From NCBI GenBank assembly GCA_030412805.1, contig JASJFJ010000002.1, positions 992,001-1,056,000 on the forward strand: DNA of 64,000 nucleotides. Reading direction: 5' to 3'. The stretch's first letter is position 1. Every line of letters begins with the position of its first letter. Source of the DNA: Westerdykella aurantiaca. Taxonomy: Eukaryota > Ascomycota > Dothideomycetes > Pleosporales > Sporormiaceae. Below the pieces are notes generated by a model that searched no databases, was not told the DNA's origin, and was given only the letters and a program-made list of their open reading frames with translations. Position numbers and translations under genes: made by a program. Positions 10,614-22,793 of this stretch are shown here, one piece after another.

Positions 10614-12227
10614 TTAAACCCTTGACTTAACGAAAAGATACGAATCCGGCCCGGTATCCCTAACCGCGTGCCAGGTCAACCAGTCGATTTCCTTCCCTCT
10701 GCCACCAAATTTGATCAGAAAATGATCAGCCTTATAATAGTGCACAAAACGGCCTCGTTTTGCGGCTTCGTTGTATGTGATTATCCACGTCCAGGTATCG
10801 TACTCATAATGCCGAAGCTCATACGTTTCTTTCTCAACGCCCATGAAAGAAATCGACAAGTGTGGACCTGCTTCCGCAATCTCAATGAAAAAGGAGGTCT
10901 TGTCGTGATGATACTTTCCCATGTAGTCTTTGGTATTCAATGACGGCTTGGTGTTGGGGTTTCGTAAGCTCTCCAGCTCGCGCGTCATGGATGGGATGTG
11001 GTTGAGCACTTTTAGGGAAGCTTCTTTCGCAAGTCTTTCATAGTTATGGCGGATTGGTGAGTCAAAGATTTCTTCTAGAATCATCTGCGAGAGGAAATCA
11101 CAACAGTCGCCCAGTGGTGAGGCATTCGCCACGATGGCAACCACAGTTTCTGTTTCTGGCAGCAGCGCGATGTTGGCGGAGGACCCTGGCATAAGTCCTT
11201 GATGATAGATGCATAGTCTGTTTGGAGACCCTTCAGTTGCAAGCGGTGCGTGTATGAGTCCTGGATTCATGCTGATCATGCCCAAAGGACCGGGAAGTGC
11301 GGCGCGGACCCAGCCGCAGCCGTAAGACTGCTCGCCGAGAACGATGCTGTTGTCAAGGAAGTTATGGCCCCTAATCAACATGGGGACCTCTTTGAATGGA
11401 TTATCAAGCGTGGAGTTGGTTTTCCGCTTAATCTGATCGTTGATGGCTTCGATGAACTTGGCGTAAATAATCATCATGTCATCCACAGTTGACAGAATGC
11501 CCGACCCACCCTCCATGAAGACGTCGACGCCTATCTGTGGCGCCACAATCTCCACGGGTGTCATATCATCCAGAACAGCGTATGCCAAAGAACTGTTATT
11601 GTCCTCTTTGAAGTCGGTCATCTTTGTGCGTTGCAGGCCGAGGGGGTCGAAAAACCGCTCTTTGAGAAAGACGTGGAATTTCTTACCGCTGAGCTTCTCA
11701 ACGAGCACGGCAATGACGGCGTATCCCCAGTTGTTATATAAGAACGAATTCCGGAAACTGACTAACCGCGGCGACGCATTCCACAATTGGATCGTCTCGC
11801 TCTTATCGAAGAAGATGTAGTTGTTCCCCTGCCAGGACATGGAGTCTAACATGCTGTGGCCGGATCGCATGGAGAGAAGGTCGAGAGGTGTGAGAAGCAT
11901 GTCCAGCGGATCCGACGGATTTCCAAAATCCGGCAAAAGGTCGCGAATGGGTGTCGTCCACGTCAACTTTCCTTCTGATACAAGGACGCCTAGAGCCGCT
12001 GCGGTGAAGGCTTTGGTGCAGGAATCGAGATTAAACATAGTATCTGACTGCGGTTTCAAGTTCCTCGCAACATCGCGATGTCCGAGATTCGCTTTCCATA
12101 CGACTTCACCCTGGTGCCGCACTCCAATGGAGACGCCGGGAATTCCACAAGTCTCACATATTCCCCATAATCTCGATTCTAGATTTCGAAGTCTCTCATC
12201 TAGGGGGGGGTAGTATCGTGGTTGCAT
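10614..12227 (-). CDS. Beta-lactamase-related serine hydrolase
   Basis: Single exon, 537 residues from ATG 12227. The frame runs 51 codons further upstream but only from a GTG, and MQPRYYPPLDERL is a plausible start. It belongs to the class C beta-lactamase/penicillin-binding fold (Pfam Beta-lactamase). The active-site SxxK is S69-C-T-K72 (LDSCTKAF), the second motif is Y164-N-N, and a Gly-rich GGSGILSTVDD segment lies near residue 297. A C-terminal beta-rich region follows (FVHYYKADHFLIKF), as in many fungal members. No signal peptide is visible. Such proteins act as esterases, peptidases or lactonases; the substrate cannot be told. It is convergent with nothing close and stands tail to tail with the DUF6594 side of the island. 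Confidence 0.85.
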   Translation of the reverse strand: MQPRYYPPLDERLRNLESRLWGICETCGIPGVSIGVRHQGEVVWKANLGHRDVARNLKPQSDTMFNLDSCTKAFTAAALGVLVSEGKLTWTTPIRDLLPDFGNPSDPLDMLLTPLDLLSMRSGHSMLDSMSWQGNNYIFFDKSETIQLWNASPRLVSFRNSFLYNNWGYAVIAVLVEKLSGKKFHVFLKERFFDPLGLQRTKMTDFKEDNNSSLAYAVLDDMTPVEIVAPQIGVDVFMEGGSGILSTVDDMMIIYAKFIEAINDQIKRKTNSTLDNPFKEVPMLIRGHNFLDNSIVLGEQSYGCGWVRAALPGPLGMISMNPGLIHAPLATEGSPNRLCIYHQGLMPGSSANIALLPETETVVAIVANASPLGDCCDFLSQMILEEIFDSPIRHNYERLAKEASLKVLNHIPSMTRELESLRNPNTKPSLNTKDYMGKYHHDKTSFFIEIAEAGPHLSISFMGVEKETYELRHYEYDTWTWIITYNEAAKRGRFVHYYKADHFLIKFGGRGKEIDWLTWHAVRDTGPDSYLFVKSRV

Positions 12228-13298
12228 GCTCTTAAGCTGCAATTGCTGCAAGTTGAGGTTATTTGAAGTGGCAGTTAGGTTCGAGATCTGAGTATGTTTG
12301 GCGAAGATTGCGTGGGGAGCTGATGAGAATTGTGGAAAATTGACGCAGTGACCAGCCTGATGAAAGTATTTGTAGGTCACCCGTGGCCGAAGTCGCAGCA
12401 GCTGTGGAAAGAGCGATGGTTGCTCGCAATCACTGTGTAGATGTTGCTATCAAGGCGGGGTAGAACAAGAAGCGCCTGGAGAAACACAAAGTATCGTGGG
12501 GAGCGCTTACCGGAACTGGGTCGCCGTCTAATTGGCCAGAGGATTCTGAGAGTTGGATGCTGCCCGCAGCTGATGGGTGCGGCTGCAGCAATCAAGGACG
12601 AACACGAAAGGCAGCAAAGTGGCTGTCGTGGTCTTGCTTGATTGGATGTCACCGACTAGGGAAGGAGAACGTTGCATGGAGCTGAGGGACGGCTGGGCCG
12701 AGCGACAACTGCAGAGTATCGGCGAAGTGAAGCATGCTGAATGCTGCGACACAAGTTGATGACTGGCGGTGTGGACCCCGGGTGAGAGAAGGAGCGACAG
12801 ATCGAATACGCGTTCTCCTCAACTGATAATCCCGCTGAGCCCCTGCGACAGTTGTCTTCCCCGCAGCTGACACCGAGATGGATGGAGCCAAGGTTTCATA
12901 CTTGCATATGTCGCCGAGTATGGCACGGGAAAGTTCAAATGTAGGGCAAGCAGCAGCACATACGCTGGGAAACGATTGGAAGAGTTACCGATGTTCTCGC
13001 AGCACGTTGCATAGAGCGCCTCGCTCTTTGGCGAAGCTTTCGAATCCGAGATGAAGTAAAGCTGGAGGACAAAAGTTGTGGCGTCTTACATTCAGGGCGA
13101 GGCAATGGGAAAGGTGCCCAGGGCTGCCTTTTTATTGTCCAAGAAACCCAGCCGTATGGGCAGCCATCTAATGCTTCGACAGCTGATGCGTGAAGACTTT
13201 GCCCGTAGCAACTTGGAAACCCATTTAAGCCCATCGGTGCACTACGCTTCTTGAAAAGTTTGACCAATCCTGGTATAGATTGCTCACAAACCTCAGCG
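12228..13298. other. Divergent intergenic region between hydrolase and NLR-like gene
   Basis: 1.07 kb serving as the upstream region of both divergently transcribed genes. Only short overlapping frames in non-coding-like sequence are seen; no motif is singled out. Confidence 0.5.
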
Positions 13299-16200
13299 AT
13301 GAGTAAATTCCCAGAAGCGGCATGGGACACAGCTTTGTCCATCCACCGCAGGCGCATGGCAGACCTGCAGGGTGTTCCCACGAATGCGATAGACTACAAA
13401 CTGTTTGACCAAACTCTGAAGGACCTTCGTAGAGAATATGATTCTGGTATCGTTTCGCGATGTATCAACAAACTGTCGTCTGTATTTCAACAACTTGACA
13501 CATTTCAAATGGCCTTCACTACTCTCGCTCAAATCCGCGATGAGAGCGCAATGGTGTGGGGAGTTCTCCAGGTATTGATCAGTGTGAGTCCGCCAGCAAG
13601 CTCCAACTGGCTTCCTTGTACTGACATGCCCCCAAACAGTGTGCTTGTAGATACCTTAAGACTTTGGAAGATTTTACCCAGTTGTTGAGCGATCTAACCA
13701 GCACCGTTACACGCATCAATCGCTATCTCGAACTGTTGCCCACCAACAACATTTTGAAAGAGTTGACGTTGTCCATATATGGCGATTATGTTGAGTGTTG
13801 TGTCATGGCCGTTAGATTCTACAAGAAATCTGGTCTTCGTAAGGATACGAACCCCTTTCAAAACATATACTGATATAAACAGGCAACTTTCTCGGGTTTT
13901 TATTCAAAGACGTGGGCAAGAAGTTCAACACGGTGAAAACTCGTATTGCGGGTCAGATAGATACCTTTGAGAAGGAATGCCGCGCTGATATCGACGAGCT
14001 CGTAGTGCGGCAGTTGACTTTGCAGCAACCGCCACCCCCTCCCGTACGGACGGAGATATTCAGTGTTCCATACAGCATGAACGACTATTTCTTAGGCCGG
14101 GAAGATGTGCTCAACGAAATCCATGCCATCCTATCACCGAACACCAAATCCTCTGTCAGCTGTCAAACATCGTGTTTGATACATGCGATGGGTGGCATGG
14201 GCAAGACGCAGTGCGCCTTGACATATGCATATCGTCATCGCGATACCTATCCGTATGTATTTTGGCTAGGCGCACAGAAGGAACCAGACCTCGGCGTGAC
14301 GTTCGCAGCGATTGCGAACTTGCTTGAATTGCCAAATATCAAGGGACTGGGCCAAGGTAGAAGAATGAATCTTGTGCGCGCCTGGCTTGAAGAAACCAGT
14401 AAGTTTCCTTTTGGCCTTAGGAGTCACCCGAAACCAACGCTAACTTTAGCTCGAAGCGGAGAAGTTTCTCTTGATCTTTGACAACGCCGAGTCTTTTGAA
14501 AGTATACGACCCTACTGGCCATCTAGCAAGACTGGATCCATCCTCGTAACGAGCCAGATGGCAGCTTTCTCGCAGGTCATCAGAAACAACATTGCTTTGT
14601 CACCACTACCTCAGGACGCCGCAACCGCACTACTGCTGGAACTTCTGCAACTGAAATCGCCGACTGAGAACGATAGGAAGGCTGTGGCGCGAATAGTAGA
14701 GCTGGTGGGAGGCTTGCCAATTGCAGTCGCACATATTGCTGGCTCGATGTTCTCAACGCAGTTAACTGCACAAGAGGCGGTTAAATTGTTCGAAAAGCAG
14801 CACTTGCAACCGATATGGTCAACCGAAAATTCTTGGTCAACGCACGCGTATACCCAACGTTTGAATATGGTCTGGGATGTTGCTCTGAGGGAACTCACCG
14901 CGGAAGCTTTTCATGTACTTGAAATCCTTTCACTGATGAATCCGGACGCTATTCATGAGTCAATATTGATGGGGTTTCGAGACCTAGGAATATTTTCAGT
15001 GGACTTCGAAGAGTAAGAATTTTGGCACCATTTTGATGAAGATCCCGCGCTAACCATATGAAAGGATCTATCCCGAAATCCGATCGAACCTTAGCAAGCG
15101 TCAACTCGTACAACGTAACGTAGGGAGCTCTGACCCATATCTGTCGCTCCATCGATCGCTACAGATCAATGTTCGCGACACCCTCAGCAAGGACTGGAAA
15201 AAGTACGAAATAATCTTCCGAGAAGCTGTACTTCTAGTCCGCAGAGTCTTCCCCATTACGAACAAAAGCATGGCCTGCCAGAACGAAGACTGGGGAATTT
15301 ACGAAAAGTACCAGCCCCAAGTGCAGACATTGCAGAAGATTGCCCAGACCTCCCGCCATAATATCGCAAAAATCCCAGAGTTTGCGCATCTACTGGGGGA
15401 TGCCGGCAATTATTATTGGGAACGCGGTCTTTTGGACATGGGGATTCAATCTTGCAGCTATTCAGTCGAAATCTGGGAACAGATTGCCAACGCAGATTTG
15501 ATGATCATGTCTACCCCTTTGACATTGTGGGGTCTTATGGCACTTGAGGTCGGGACAAAGTCCCGGAAAGAGGGTATGGATTGCTTTATCAGATGCCTGG
15601 ATCTCCGTGCTGAATACCTGGAAAAGGCGGAGGATGGAGGTGAAAAAGACGACAGGCTCTTGTACTGCAACGCCTGGAGCGACTATTGCATTTCGCTTCT
15701 GGAATTCGGCCATTATGACGCTGCAGAAAAGTATCTTCGACTTACGTTGGCCTTGAAATCTCGGGAAGTGACTGAGGTCTCTTATCCACAGATGTTCGGT
15801 ATCACTTACGGACATGTGGCGACCGTTTTCGCCAGTAAAAAGATGTACAGGGAGGCCAAAGCCTTTTCTGCACGAGGCATTAAGATGACAAGGTTACAAT
15901 ATGGAGGAGACCAAAGAGCTGCGATGGCGAAATTCCTATTCTTCCAGGCCAATATTTGGCTTGAGGCAGGCGACCTGGAAGAGGCTCTTGAAGCACACCT
16001 CCACATTCTGAAGGAACGTCTTGAAATCTTCGGTACCTTCGGCACCCATACTCGGTATAGCTACTATGCCGTTGGTCTTACCTATGTGAGAAGAGGCGAT
16101 CTCCGAACCGCAGAGTGAGTTAGCCAGAATTTGCTGCTTCCAAACGCTAACATGCGTGTAGGAGCATGTTGCGAAAGTCGCTGGACTCCCTACAACTCGA

Positions 16201-16579
16201 ACCATGGCTTGATGATGCTATTGCAAGGTCGCGGTTTCTCCTTGCCAGAGTAATCTCAGAAGTCCATACGAGCCCGGAGAAGCAAGAGGAGTCTATTACT
16301 CTGAAAAAACTCGCCGAAGCACATCGGAAGCAGGTGATGCCGGATCCGGCGGCAATATTTGTAGAACCTGTGGAAGATGAGCTCTTGCATTACGAGTATC
16401 TCGTACCAATGCAATGCGGACGAACCATGATGGGACACTCAAAGATAAAGGCACCGAATCCTGCTGATCTGGTCCCTATCCCTGCCCATCTCGTCCATTT
16501 GTCCGAGGAAAAGCTAGATCAGTACGGTCTAGACGGCAACAAGTATCTTCCATCGAGCAGGTGGGAGCCACCAATGTAG
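13299..16579 (+). CDS. NLR-like STAND receptor: helical N-domain, NB-ARC, TPR-like C-terminus
   Basis: Six exons (13299-13571, 13640-13838, 13883-14398, 14457-15012, 15065-16114, 16162-16579) give 1003 residues. Residues 1-200 match the fungal helical domain seen in front of NACHT/NB-ARC proteins (DUF7708-like; CACRYLKTLEDF, INRYLELLPTN). The NB-ARC P-loop is GGMGKTQ near residues 260-267, and Walker B is FLLIFDNAES near 333. After PYWPSSKTGSILVTSQ come an ARC-like region and GGLPIAVAHIAG. From about 520 a helical, TPR-like region (YWERGLLDMGIQSC, AEKYLRLTLALKSR) extends to about 880, and the tail carries a conserved-looking MQCGRTMMGH patch. Fungal NLRs are sensors for non-self and incompatibility; the effector here is not a known lipase, HET or kinase domain. 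Exon 4 needs an acceptor at 14456 (CGAAG), not the obvious TTTAG six bases earlier. An in-frame ATG at 13251 is an alternative start. Confidence 0.82.
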
Positions 16580-18280
16580 GGGCTATCTTGTTCACGTTGA
16601 CGGATCGTGACTATCCGGATAACTGCACTCCAATCATCGTCGGAGTTAAGAACAACCCCGCAAACCTTATGCAATATAGGGAGATTCCGGTCAGCAGTAA
16701 ATGGCTTCCCCTCATGGCGGCATTTGGTTTCTGTAGGTCGATGCAGCCCGCTGGATTGGGGACACACCTTTCAGCTCATCATTATCAGCGGCTTCAATGA
16801 TTAGTTCGGTTTTATCGGGGAAACAAATCAATGCGGGAGCTTATTGGACCATCTCCAGCCAGGTTGCAGCATCTTGCTGTAAGGCATCTCCATGGGTAGT
16901 GTTAGAATTCCTTATAAGGCTACACGCTTACCTTCAGTATCTCTTCACAACTTCCACGACCGTCCATCATCTCGCCTCTCGAAACATTTCAAGTAAGATA
17001 AAGACGCCCCTTCCCATAGACGCCCCCAAATTTAATGTGGTTGACAGGAGAAGCCAATCGCCATGCCCAGCCAACTTACACCCGAGACCGACGTGCAAAA
17101 CGCCGTCCCGTCCTGGGTGTCAAAGATCCAGGAAACCGACAAAAAAGACGATCGCCAAAAGCCATACCAACAAGCAGTTGAGCACGAAGAGTTCAAGGCG
17201 GCTGCGTGTGCTCAACAGGCTTTGCAAGGCCCTGATCGGTTCACCGTACCCGCTTTCGAATGTGGCGCAGGTTCTACCAACTGACATACACCACCCACCT
17301 ACCTGCCTTCGGGGGCCGTTTGATTGGAAGCGAAGGGTCATCACTTAAGCAGGAGCCTGGACTGCAGGCCTTGAAGATAGCCATGTAGTTTATACAGCTC
17401 CAATAAAGCCTGCCTTGAGTGTTACCACTCGCATTAATTGATCGCTGCATTCAAGTCTATCAACACCCCAGCATCTCAAGGCTTTGTCGAATCGTCCGAA
17501 GGGTAAGCCCAACCAACTTCCAGGGCCGAGCCAGTACGAGCTCCGGTCCTGACGGTCAAACGGGATCCATAATTATTGCGCATGTGAACCATGCATACCG
17601 TAGCCTATCACATCTAACTGCTCTCCAGACTGGTATGCAAGCTGCACAGGGACCTTGTGGGATCGCCGCCATTGGCATGGTGTGCCCACACAGAGCCTCA
17701 TAAGAAGGCAACATCTGGCTGACACATATACCTGGGATGCCCCAGCCTGATGATAATCTCTGTATAATGAGGTTTTGCTTGCGATAAAGAGATCACAGTG
17801 GTGATTTCTTGCGGCACTTCCAACACAACCCTAATTTCATGGAGCGTATATAAAGATCTGTTACTGTTTCCTACGTACTTAAACAGCAATTATACGGAAG
17901 CACCAAAACCAAAAATGATAAAAGGATTGCTTCAGAATATTCCAGAATAAGTTTGCACCCAGCTTTCGAGACGAGGCTGCGCCTCTCCTGGTTAGTGTGA
18001 CCAAAAGCCCGATAGTGACAGCACATTTCACGACACCGATTCGTGGGTTTCATGGTCACCTGCTTGCTTCTTTCTTATGCGTGCGTAGATTTTCTACCCC
18101 TCTTCTGCATATGTATGTACCGACATAGTTAGCCGTTCTCTACAGGGGCTACAGTGAACCGTGTGTCAGGGTCCAGCCCATATCCACCTCAAGCTCTCCT
18201 CGATCTATCCTATTCCAGCTCAGTGGACCTTCCTCCGCCCCGTTCTAAAATTTGTTCCCGTTGCCTCACCTTTCTCCATC
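16580..18280. other. 1.7-kb intergenic region
   Basis: Contains the doubtful small frame at 17063-17284 and the promoter of the oxidoreductase at 18281 (TATATAAA near 17848 is too distant to assign). No RNA gene or transposon is recognised. Confidence 0.5.
17063..17284 (+). CDS. Possible small protein, unrecognised
   Basis: 73-codon frame starting ATG (MPSQLTPETDVQNAV) and ending TGA, hydrophilic and rich in Gln, Glu and Lys, with no signal peptide, cysteine pattern or domain. It stands alone in a 1.7-kb gap. It may be chance; nothing identifies a function. Confidence 0.25.
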   Translation: MPSQLTPETDVQNAVPSWVSKIQETDKKDDRQKPYQQAVEHEEFKAAACAQQALQGPDRFTVPAFECGAGSTN

Positions 18281-19450
18281 ATGGCCATTATCCACAGCAA
18301 GCCCGTCGCTCGCCATGAAAACGCTGAACTGACCTACCTGAAGTGGTCTCCTCTGTACGAAAAAGAAAAACCCTTCGTTTATCTCTCCGAAGTACCAAAG
18401 TACGCCGAGGACAAGCGACAAAGCAATTTTCAGTTTGAATCGATTCGCGTCCCGATCACCGACGCGCGCGGCCGCGAGCACGAGTTTTCACTAGACAAGC
18501 AAGGTTTTGCGTACCTGAAGAGTCCTCTGCAGAACGCCCTTGAAGACTTTGACGATGTTAGCTTGGTGGAGAGCAAATACTTGCCACAAGTTAGGGAATT
18601 GATCCATCGCGAGGTTGAGGATGTGGATGATCTGTACATCTTCGATTGGAGGGTAAGCCGAGGCTCAGTTTGGTGTCCGTAGCTGGACTGATCTGAAGTC
18701 CGAGACCTGGAAGTGACTGACAGTTATTGTGAGATTAGATGCGACGCGCAGACTACGTGGCACAAGAGCTTGACATGAACAACAAAACCTCTTTCCTGCC
18801 TACGTCGGGGAATGTACATGTCGGTGAGTACACATAGCATGGTCAGTTTTGGATGATCGAGCTAAGTTGTGCCCAAGATCAAAGTGCATACCAAGTCACG
18901 AAGACGCTGCAACGAGTCCGAAACGAGATGGACGCTGACCAAGTTGACCAGTATATGCGAGGCCGTGTGCGGATTATCAAGTAAGCCCTGCGCTCACACT
19001 CCTAGTACGTGGTGAATAGGGAGAAGAAGCTGACAATCACGCTTTTCGTATAGCGTATGGCGACCAATCATCAATGGAACAGTGGAAGACAAACCTGTAG
19101 CCTGCTGTGATGGGTCTACAGTGAAGCAGTCCGATCTCGTGACCAACGACATCATACGAAGTGCTGGGCATGGAGTTCGTGAGTCATTTGCCTTGTTGCA
19201 TCGTCCAGGACAGAAATTCTACTACATGTCTGGACATACAAAAGACGAGGTGTTGATGATCAAGATCTTCGATTCGAAGGATGGCGTCACCTCTTGTGAG
19301 TATCTGCCCTATCCGATAAAGAGACAGCAAATAATTGTTGCAGGCTCGCCGCACACTTCATTCACCCATTCCGAGATCAAACCAGGTTCGGAGCCCAGGA
19401 AAAGCATTGAGGTCCGGGCTATGGTTTTCACAAAGCCGAAATCAGTTTGA
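18281..19450 (+). CDS. CmcJ/AsaB-like oxidoreductase (GA4 desaturase-type family)
   Basis: Five exons (18281-18652, 18739-18823, 18878-18980, 19054-19295, 19344-19450) give 302 residues. Signature blocks of the fungal CmcJ/NvfI family are present: the N-terminal pattern with IRVPITDARGREHEFSLDK, then INVWRPIINGTVEDKPVACC with CDGST, then HRPGQKFYYMSGHTKDEVL and the closing PHTSFTHSE ... SIEVRAMVF. Members are small iron/2-oxoglutarate-type hydroxylases or desaturases, often in secondary-metabolite clusters. No synthase or other tailoring gene is adjacent here, so the substrate cannot be guessed. The last intron (48 bp) removes a segment that would otherwise remain open, which could mislead gene callers. 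It is probably cytosolic, since no signal peptide is seen. Confidence 0.82.
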
Positions 19451-20636
19451 TGAGTGATGAGATGAGGAGCGGGTTCGTCATAAGTAGTGGCTTAGGAGTA
19501 TGGCACGATTTACCTTTCCCATATCCAGTCTGCAGCAGCGAGCTAGTACCATCTTCATAATGAAAACACGCGCTACTACAGCCACGCTCTGTGATTGGAA
19601 ATACAATGCTGATGAGGCCTTTCATGTCATGTTGATAGCCCCGTGCTCGTGTTCTTATCAATCTTCTAAATCTTTTCTTAGTAAAGTGGACGGCCTATGA
19701 GCGCGCCACCCCACTAAAATTTCACGACTCTGAAGTTCAACTCTCAATGTTTCCAACCCCGCCCCCCACCCTCCCCCTTGGTCAGCACGCATGCAGAGTA
19801 GCTACTTTACAGCCTCGCTGCTATGTGCTAACAAAAGAAGCAGCAACAACAACGACAGAATGGAATCACTTGTCCTTGTTTCAATCCGAAGAATCGTACG
19901 ATTCCGCCCGAACAACTAACACTGTCAATCCAGCACTGATCAGCGGTTGGCATACCACTACCCTAGGGTACCACAGATTAGCAAGGATCTCTTCAACGGA
20001 AGACAAAGAATTTTAGGATCTTCGGACAGGAAGCGATGAATACTACACGACTCCGCCCAGGACCGTTGCGTCAGGAAGACTGTACTGGGTCTATCTCGAT
20101 TGGGCCAGTACTGGGACTTTCAAGGGTACTAGATAGGCCTTGCAAGCCCGATGCCGTCTTTTACCTACGTCCATCACGCAATCTCTTACCGTCACCTTCA
20201 CCAACATCCCCATCAGGTTCTTTACCTACGAACCATAATCTTAACTCCTATCTTCACCTCCATCGGCGTGGACGGCCGAGAGCTACGGATCATCGCCACA
20301 CTCGATAACAGTATGAAGGAATGGCATGCAATTTCAGCTGGAAGGCACCGAATGGCACACCACAGAACGTGTTAACACATACATTATCGAATGCCTCTTC
20401 ACGCTCAGAGTCCTGGCAACAAACCACGTCAACCATATCGACAAAAAGGCTTTCATTGCTCCTTTTTTTGCAAGGGGTTTTGAGCTGGCCTTTTCAAAGA
20501 CAAATATCGAGTCGAGCTTTAAAGGAACTGGGCTAGTCTCTAATAACCTATTGGTAGTGCTGTCGAGCCGCAAGTTTATTGGCCCCTTTCTGTCACTCCC
20601 AATTTTTTTCATAGGGGCAATCTCATTTCACGACCG
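19451..20636. other. Convergent intergenic region
   Basis: 1.2 kb between the 3' ends of the oxidoreductase and OPT genes. The frames seen are short or antisense to the OPT 3' exon. No repeat or RNA is recognised. Confidence 0.5.
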
Positions 20637-22793
20637 CTATAGATGCGGTACTCTCGAAGCTTCCAAGGCCAGATTGATGATACTCGCCAGACCCTCCCCA
20701 AGTACCAAACCAGCCGCGAAGACCATCAACGACGTTTGCGAACTCTTCATCTTGGAAACACAATACCACTCTACGAGCCCGCCTAGCGCCCTTGCTAACG
20801 TGAAGCTGGGCACATTGTACATTCCTGTAGGGTTATATAAGCGATGCTTCTAAATGTAGGGGGTGCTGTAGTCAGATACTCACCAACGGAAAAGGGTATA
20901 CCCATGGGGATGTACTTGACCCATTCCTTGTTTCCAAACGCAATCCGCATAGCGGCAAAGCTACCGAAAAGAACCGCCGCAATGATGCCAAATATCCATG
21001 CCTTCTCGGGGAGACCCTCACCAACAGCCAACGCAGCTCCAGCCCGCCACACGTACGCCGATGGGACCTGGAACATGTCATTGGGGATACTGTAGACCGA
21101 AGTGTAGAGGTTGTAGAGGGCACTGGCCAAGATGGCTCCGACCAGAGATCCGATCAACTGTCCAAAGAATTGCGTATCCGGGCTCGAGCCGCTCAGATAT
21201 CCCGTTTTGAAGCTTTGCATCATGAAGCCGGACTGTACCGCGCCGGCCTCGGCGATACCACCGGCAACCAGATTGATGAGTTTCGCATGTGGTCGTGTTA
21301 TCGGCACTATATAGCCGACGATAAGTTGGCAGATTTTGGCAATGCCCGATGCTGGATTATGGTCGGTTGTACCGACGGCTTTGATACCCATCACGCATAG
21401 AGGGAGGGTTATGATGATTGCGAACAGTGTTACCCATGTGGGCATGAAACGTCCAAAAGGTGCCATTACGGCGGGGATTGCAGCGGTGATGGACAAAAGC
21501 AGACCGATAGCAAGCCATTTCCGGGGAAACCTGAAATCTTTGCCGCTGCTGATGATCTGAGCTGGTTGCTCGTCTGGAGATGGGCTGCCGGTAACAGGAC
21601 GCTGCTGTTCTCCGAAGGACGATTGAAGGGTTTTGTAAACGAACCCAGCTAGGTCGACCAAGGCGTCAGCTAACATGGCGGCCAAGCAGATCCATATCGT
21701 CCACCCTCTGCTCCCAGTATCCCAGTCCCCTACGGGACCGGGTGCCCACCCTTGAGCCTTAGCGAGCGGCGCTAGTATGCCCCAACCCACAACAGTTCCA
21801 GCAAGCATATTGATTAGGACTAGATGTCCTGTTATTATTCCCTGGCCGAGATAGCCAAACGATAAATTGAATGACCAAAGCCAATCATGGGAAGCCGCGG
21901 TACCGAAGAGTGGAATGTTGTGAAGGACAGGAATGAAATATGTTATTACGGTCTAAATATTCGGTTAGTCGTGTCGATCTATCATCCTCAAGCGTACTTA
22001 CATAGACACCAGAAGCTGACATGGCCGCGAAAATAGTCGCGAGGCCGCCTGTAGGCTTCCTTTTGCTGTCAGCGTGGTCAATCTCGGGTTGGGCACGCCT
22101 TTCTTGAGCTTCGTATTGTGAAGCTGGGTTTTCTCCCTCAGTCGTTGCAGACTGGAGGGAGACCCCGGCATCTGATCCATGTCTCCCCTTTTCAGAGTGG
22201 AGGACGTTGATCATCAGTGCTGTAGCCGTGCCAGTGGGAAAGCGTAGCCGTTCCTTGATGATGATGCGCTCGCGCAACAGAACCGCAAACATGAGGCCGA
22301 AGGCCGATATGCCCAGTGACCAGATGCAAAGACGAAATAAGCTGACTTTTGATAGCTTCTCGTCTTCTGGCGAAACCAGGAATTCCAAGGCGGGAATCAC
22401 GCCGACGAGACCCGCGGTTGCTGGAATGGCTCCCACGGAGCTGGCCACAGTCTGTATAAGGACATTCTCGGGCGGCGAAAACGGCAAAACAAGATCCTTT
22501 TTCAATAGTTCGAATACTCCGAATCCGATGAGGGCTGAGGGCATTGACATGATGTTAATATACCCTGTTTGGAGTCCGAAATGGATGTTTGTTAGGCACA
22601 CAAGGCTGCCGATTAATGATCCCAAAGCTACGCTGCGCCATGTAAAACCGTCGCATGGCAAGAACACAGAAGGGCCTCTAGTGTTCAGCGTGATTGGGTT
22701 TTCTTCATCTGCCTGAGGGCCCAGGAGTGGGGATCTTTCATCATCCGAGAAGGGATTGTGAGGTAGATCGCGTTCACCAGGAGGCTCAGCCAT
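20637..22793 (-). CDS. OPT-family oligopeptide/metal-chelate transporter
   Basis: Three exons (22793-22002, 21952-20884, 20824-20637) give 682 residues from the ATG at 22793; the longer frame starts from TTG. It is a polytopic membrane protein of the OPT superfamily, YSL-like branch. The N-terminal cytosolic tail (DLPHNPFSDDERSPLLG) carries an acidic-dileucine-like sorting motif. Hydrophobic segments follow (SVALGSLIGSLVCLTNIHFG, SMPSALIGFGVF), then the long loop and the second half (GGIAEAGAVQSGFMMQSFKTG). The last exon supplies MYNVPSFTLARALGG and the closing GLVLGEGLASIINLALEASR helix. OPT proteins import small peptides, glutathione or metal complexes by proton symport. The acidic dileucine suggests a vacuolar or endosomal membrane location. 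Confidence 0.88.

Noticed and set aside
20326..20853. 175-codon plus-strand frame
   Set aside because: Overlaps the 3' exon and last intron of the OPT gene on the other strand; no domain recognised.
13299..22793. Secondary-metabolite cluster (hydrolase, CmcJ-like enzyme, OPT transporter)
   Set aside because: No backbone synthase, regulator or further tailoring gene within the block, and the NLR-like gene intervenes; proximity alone is not enough.
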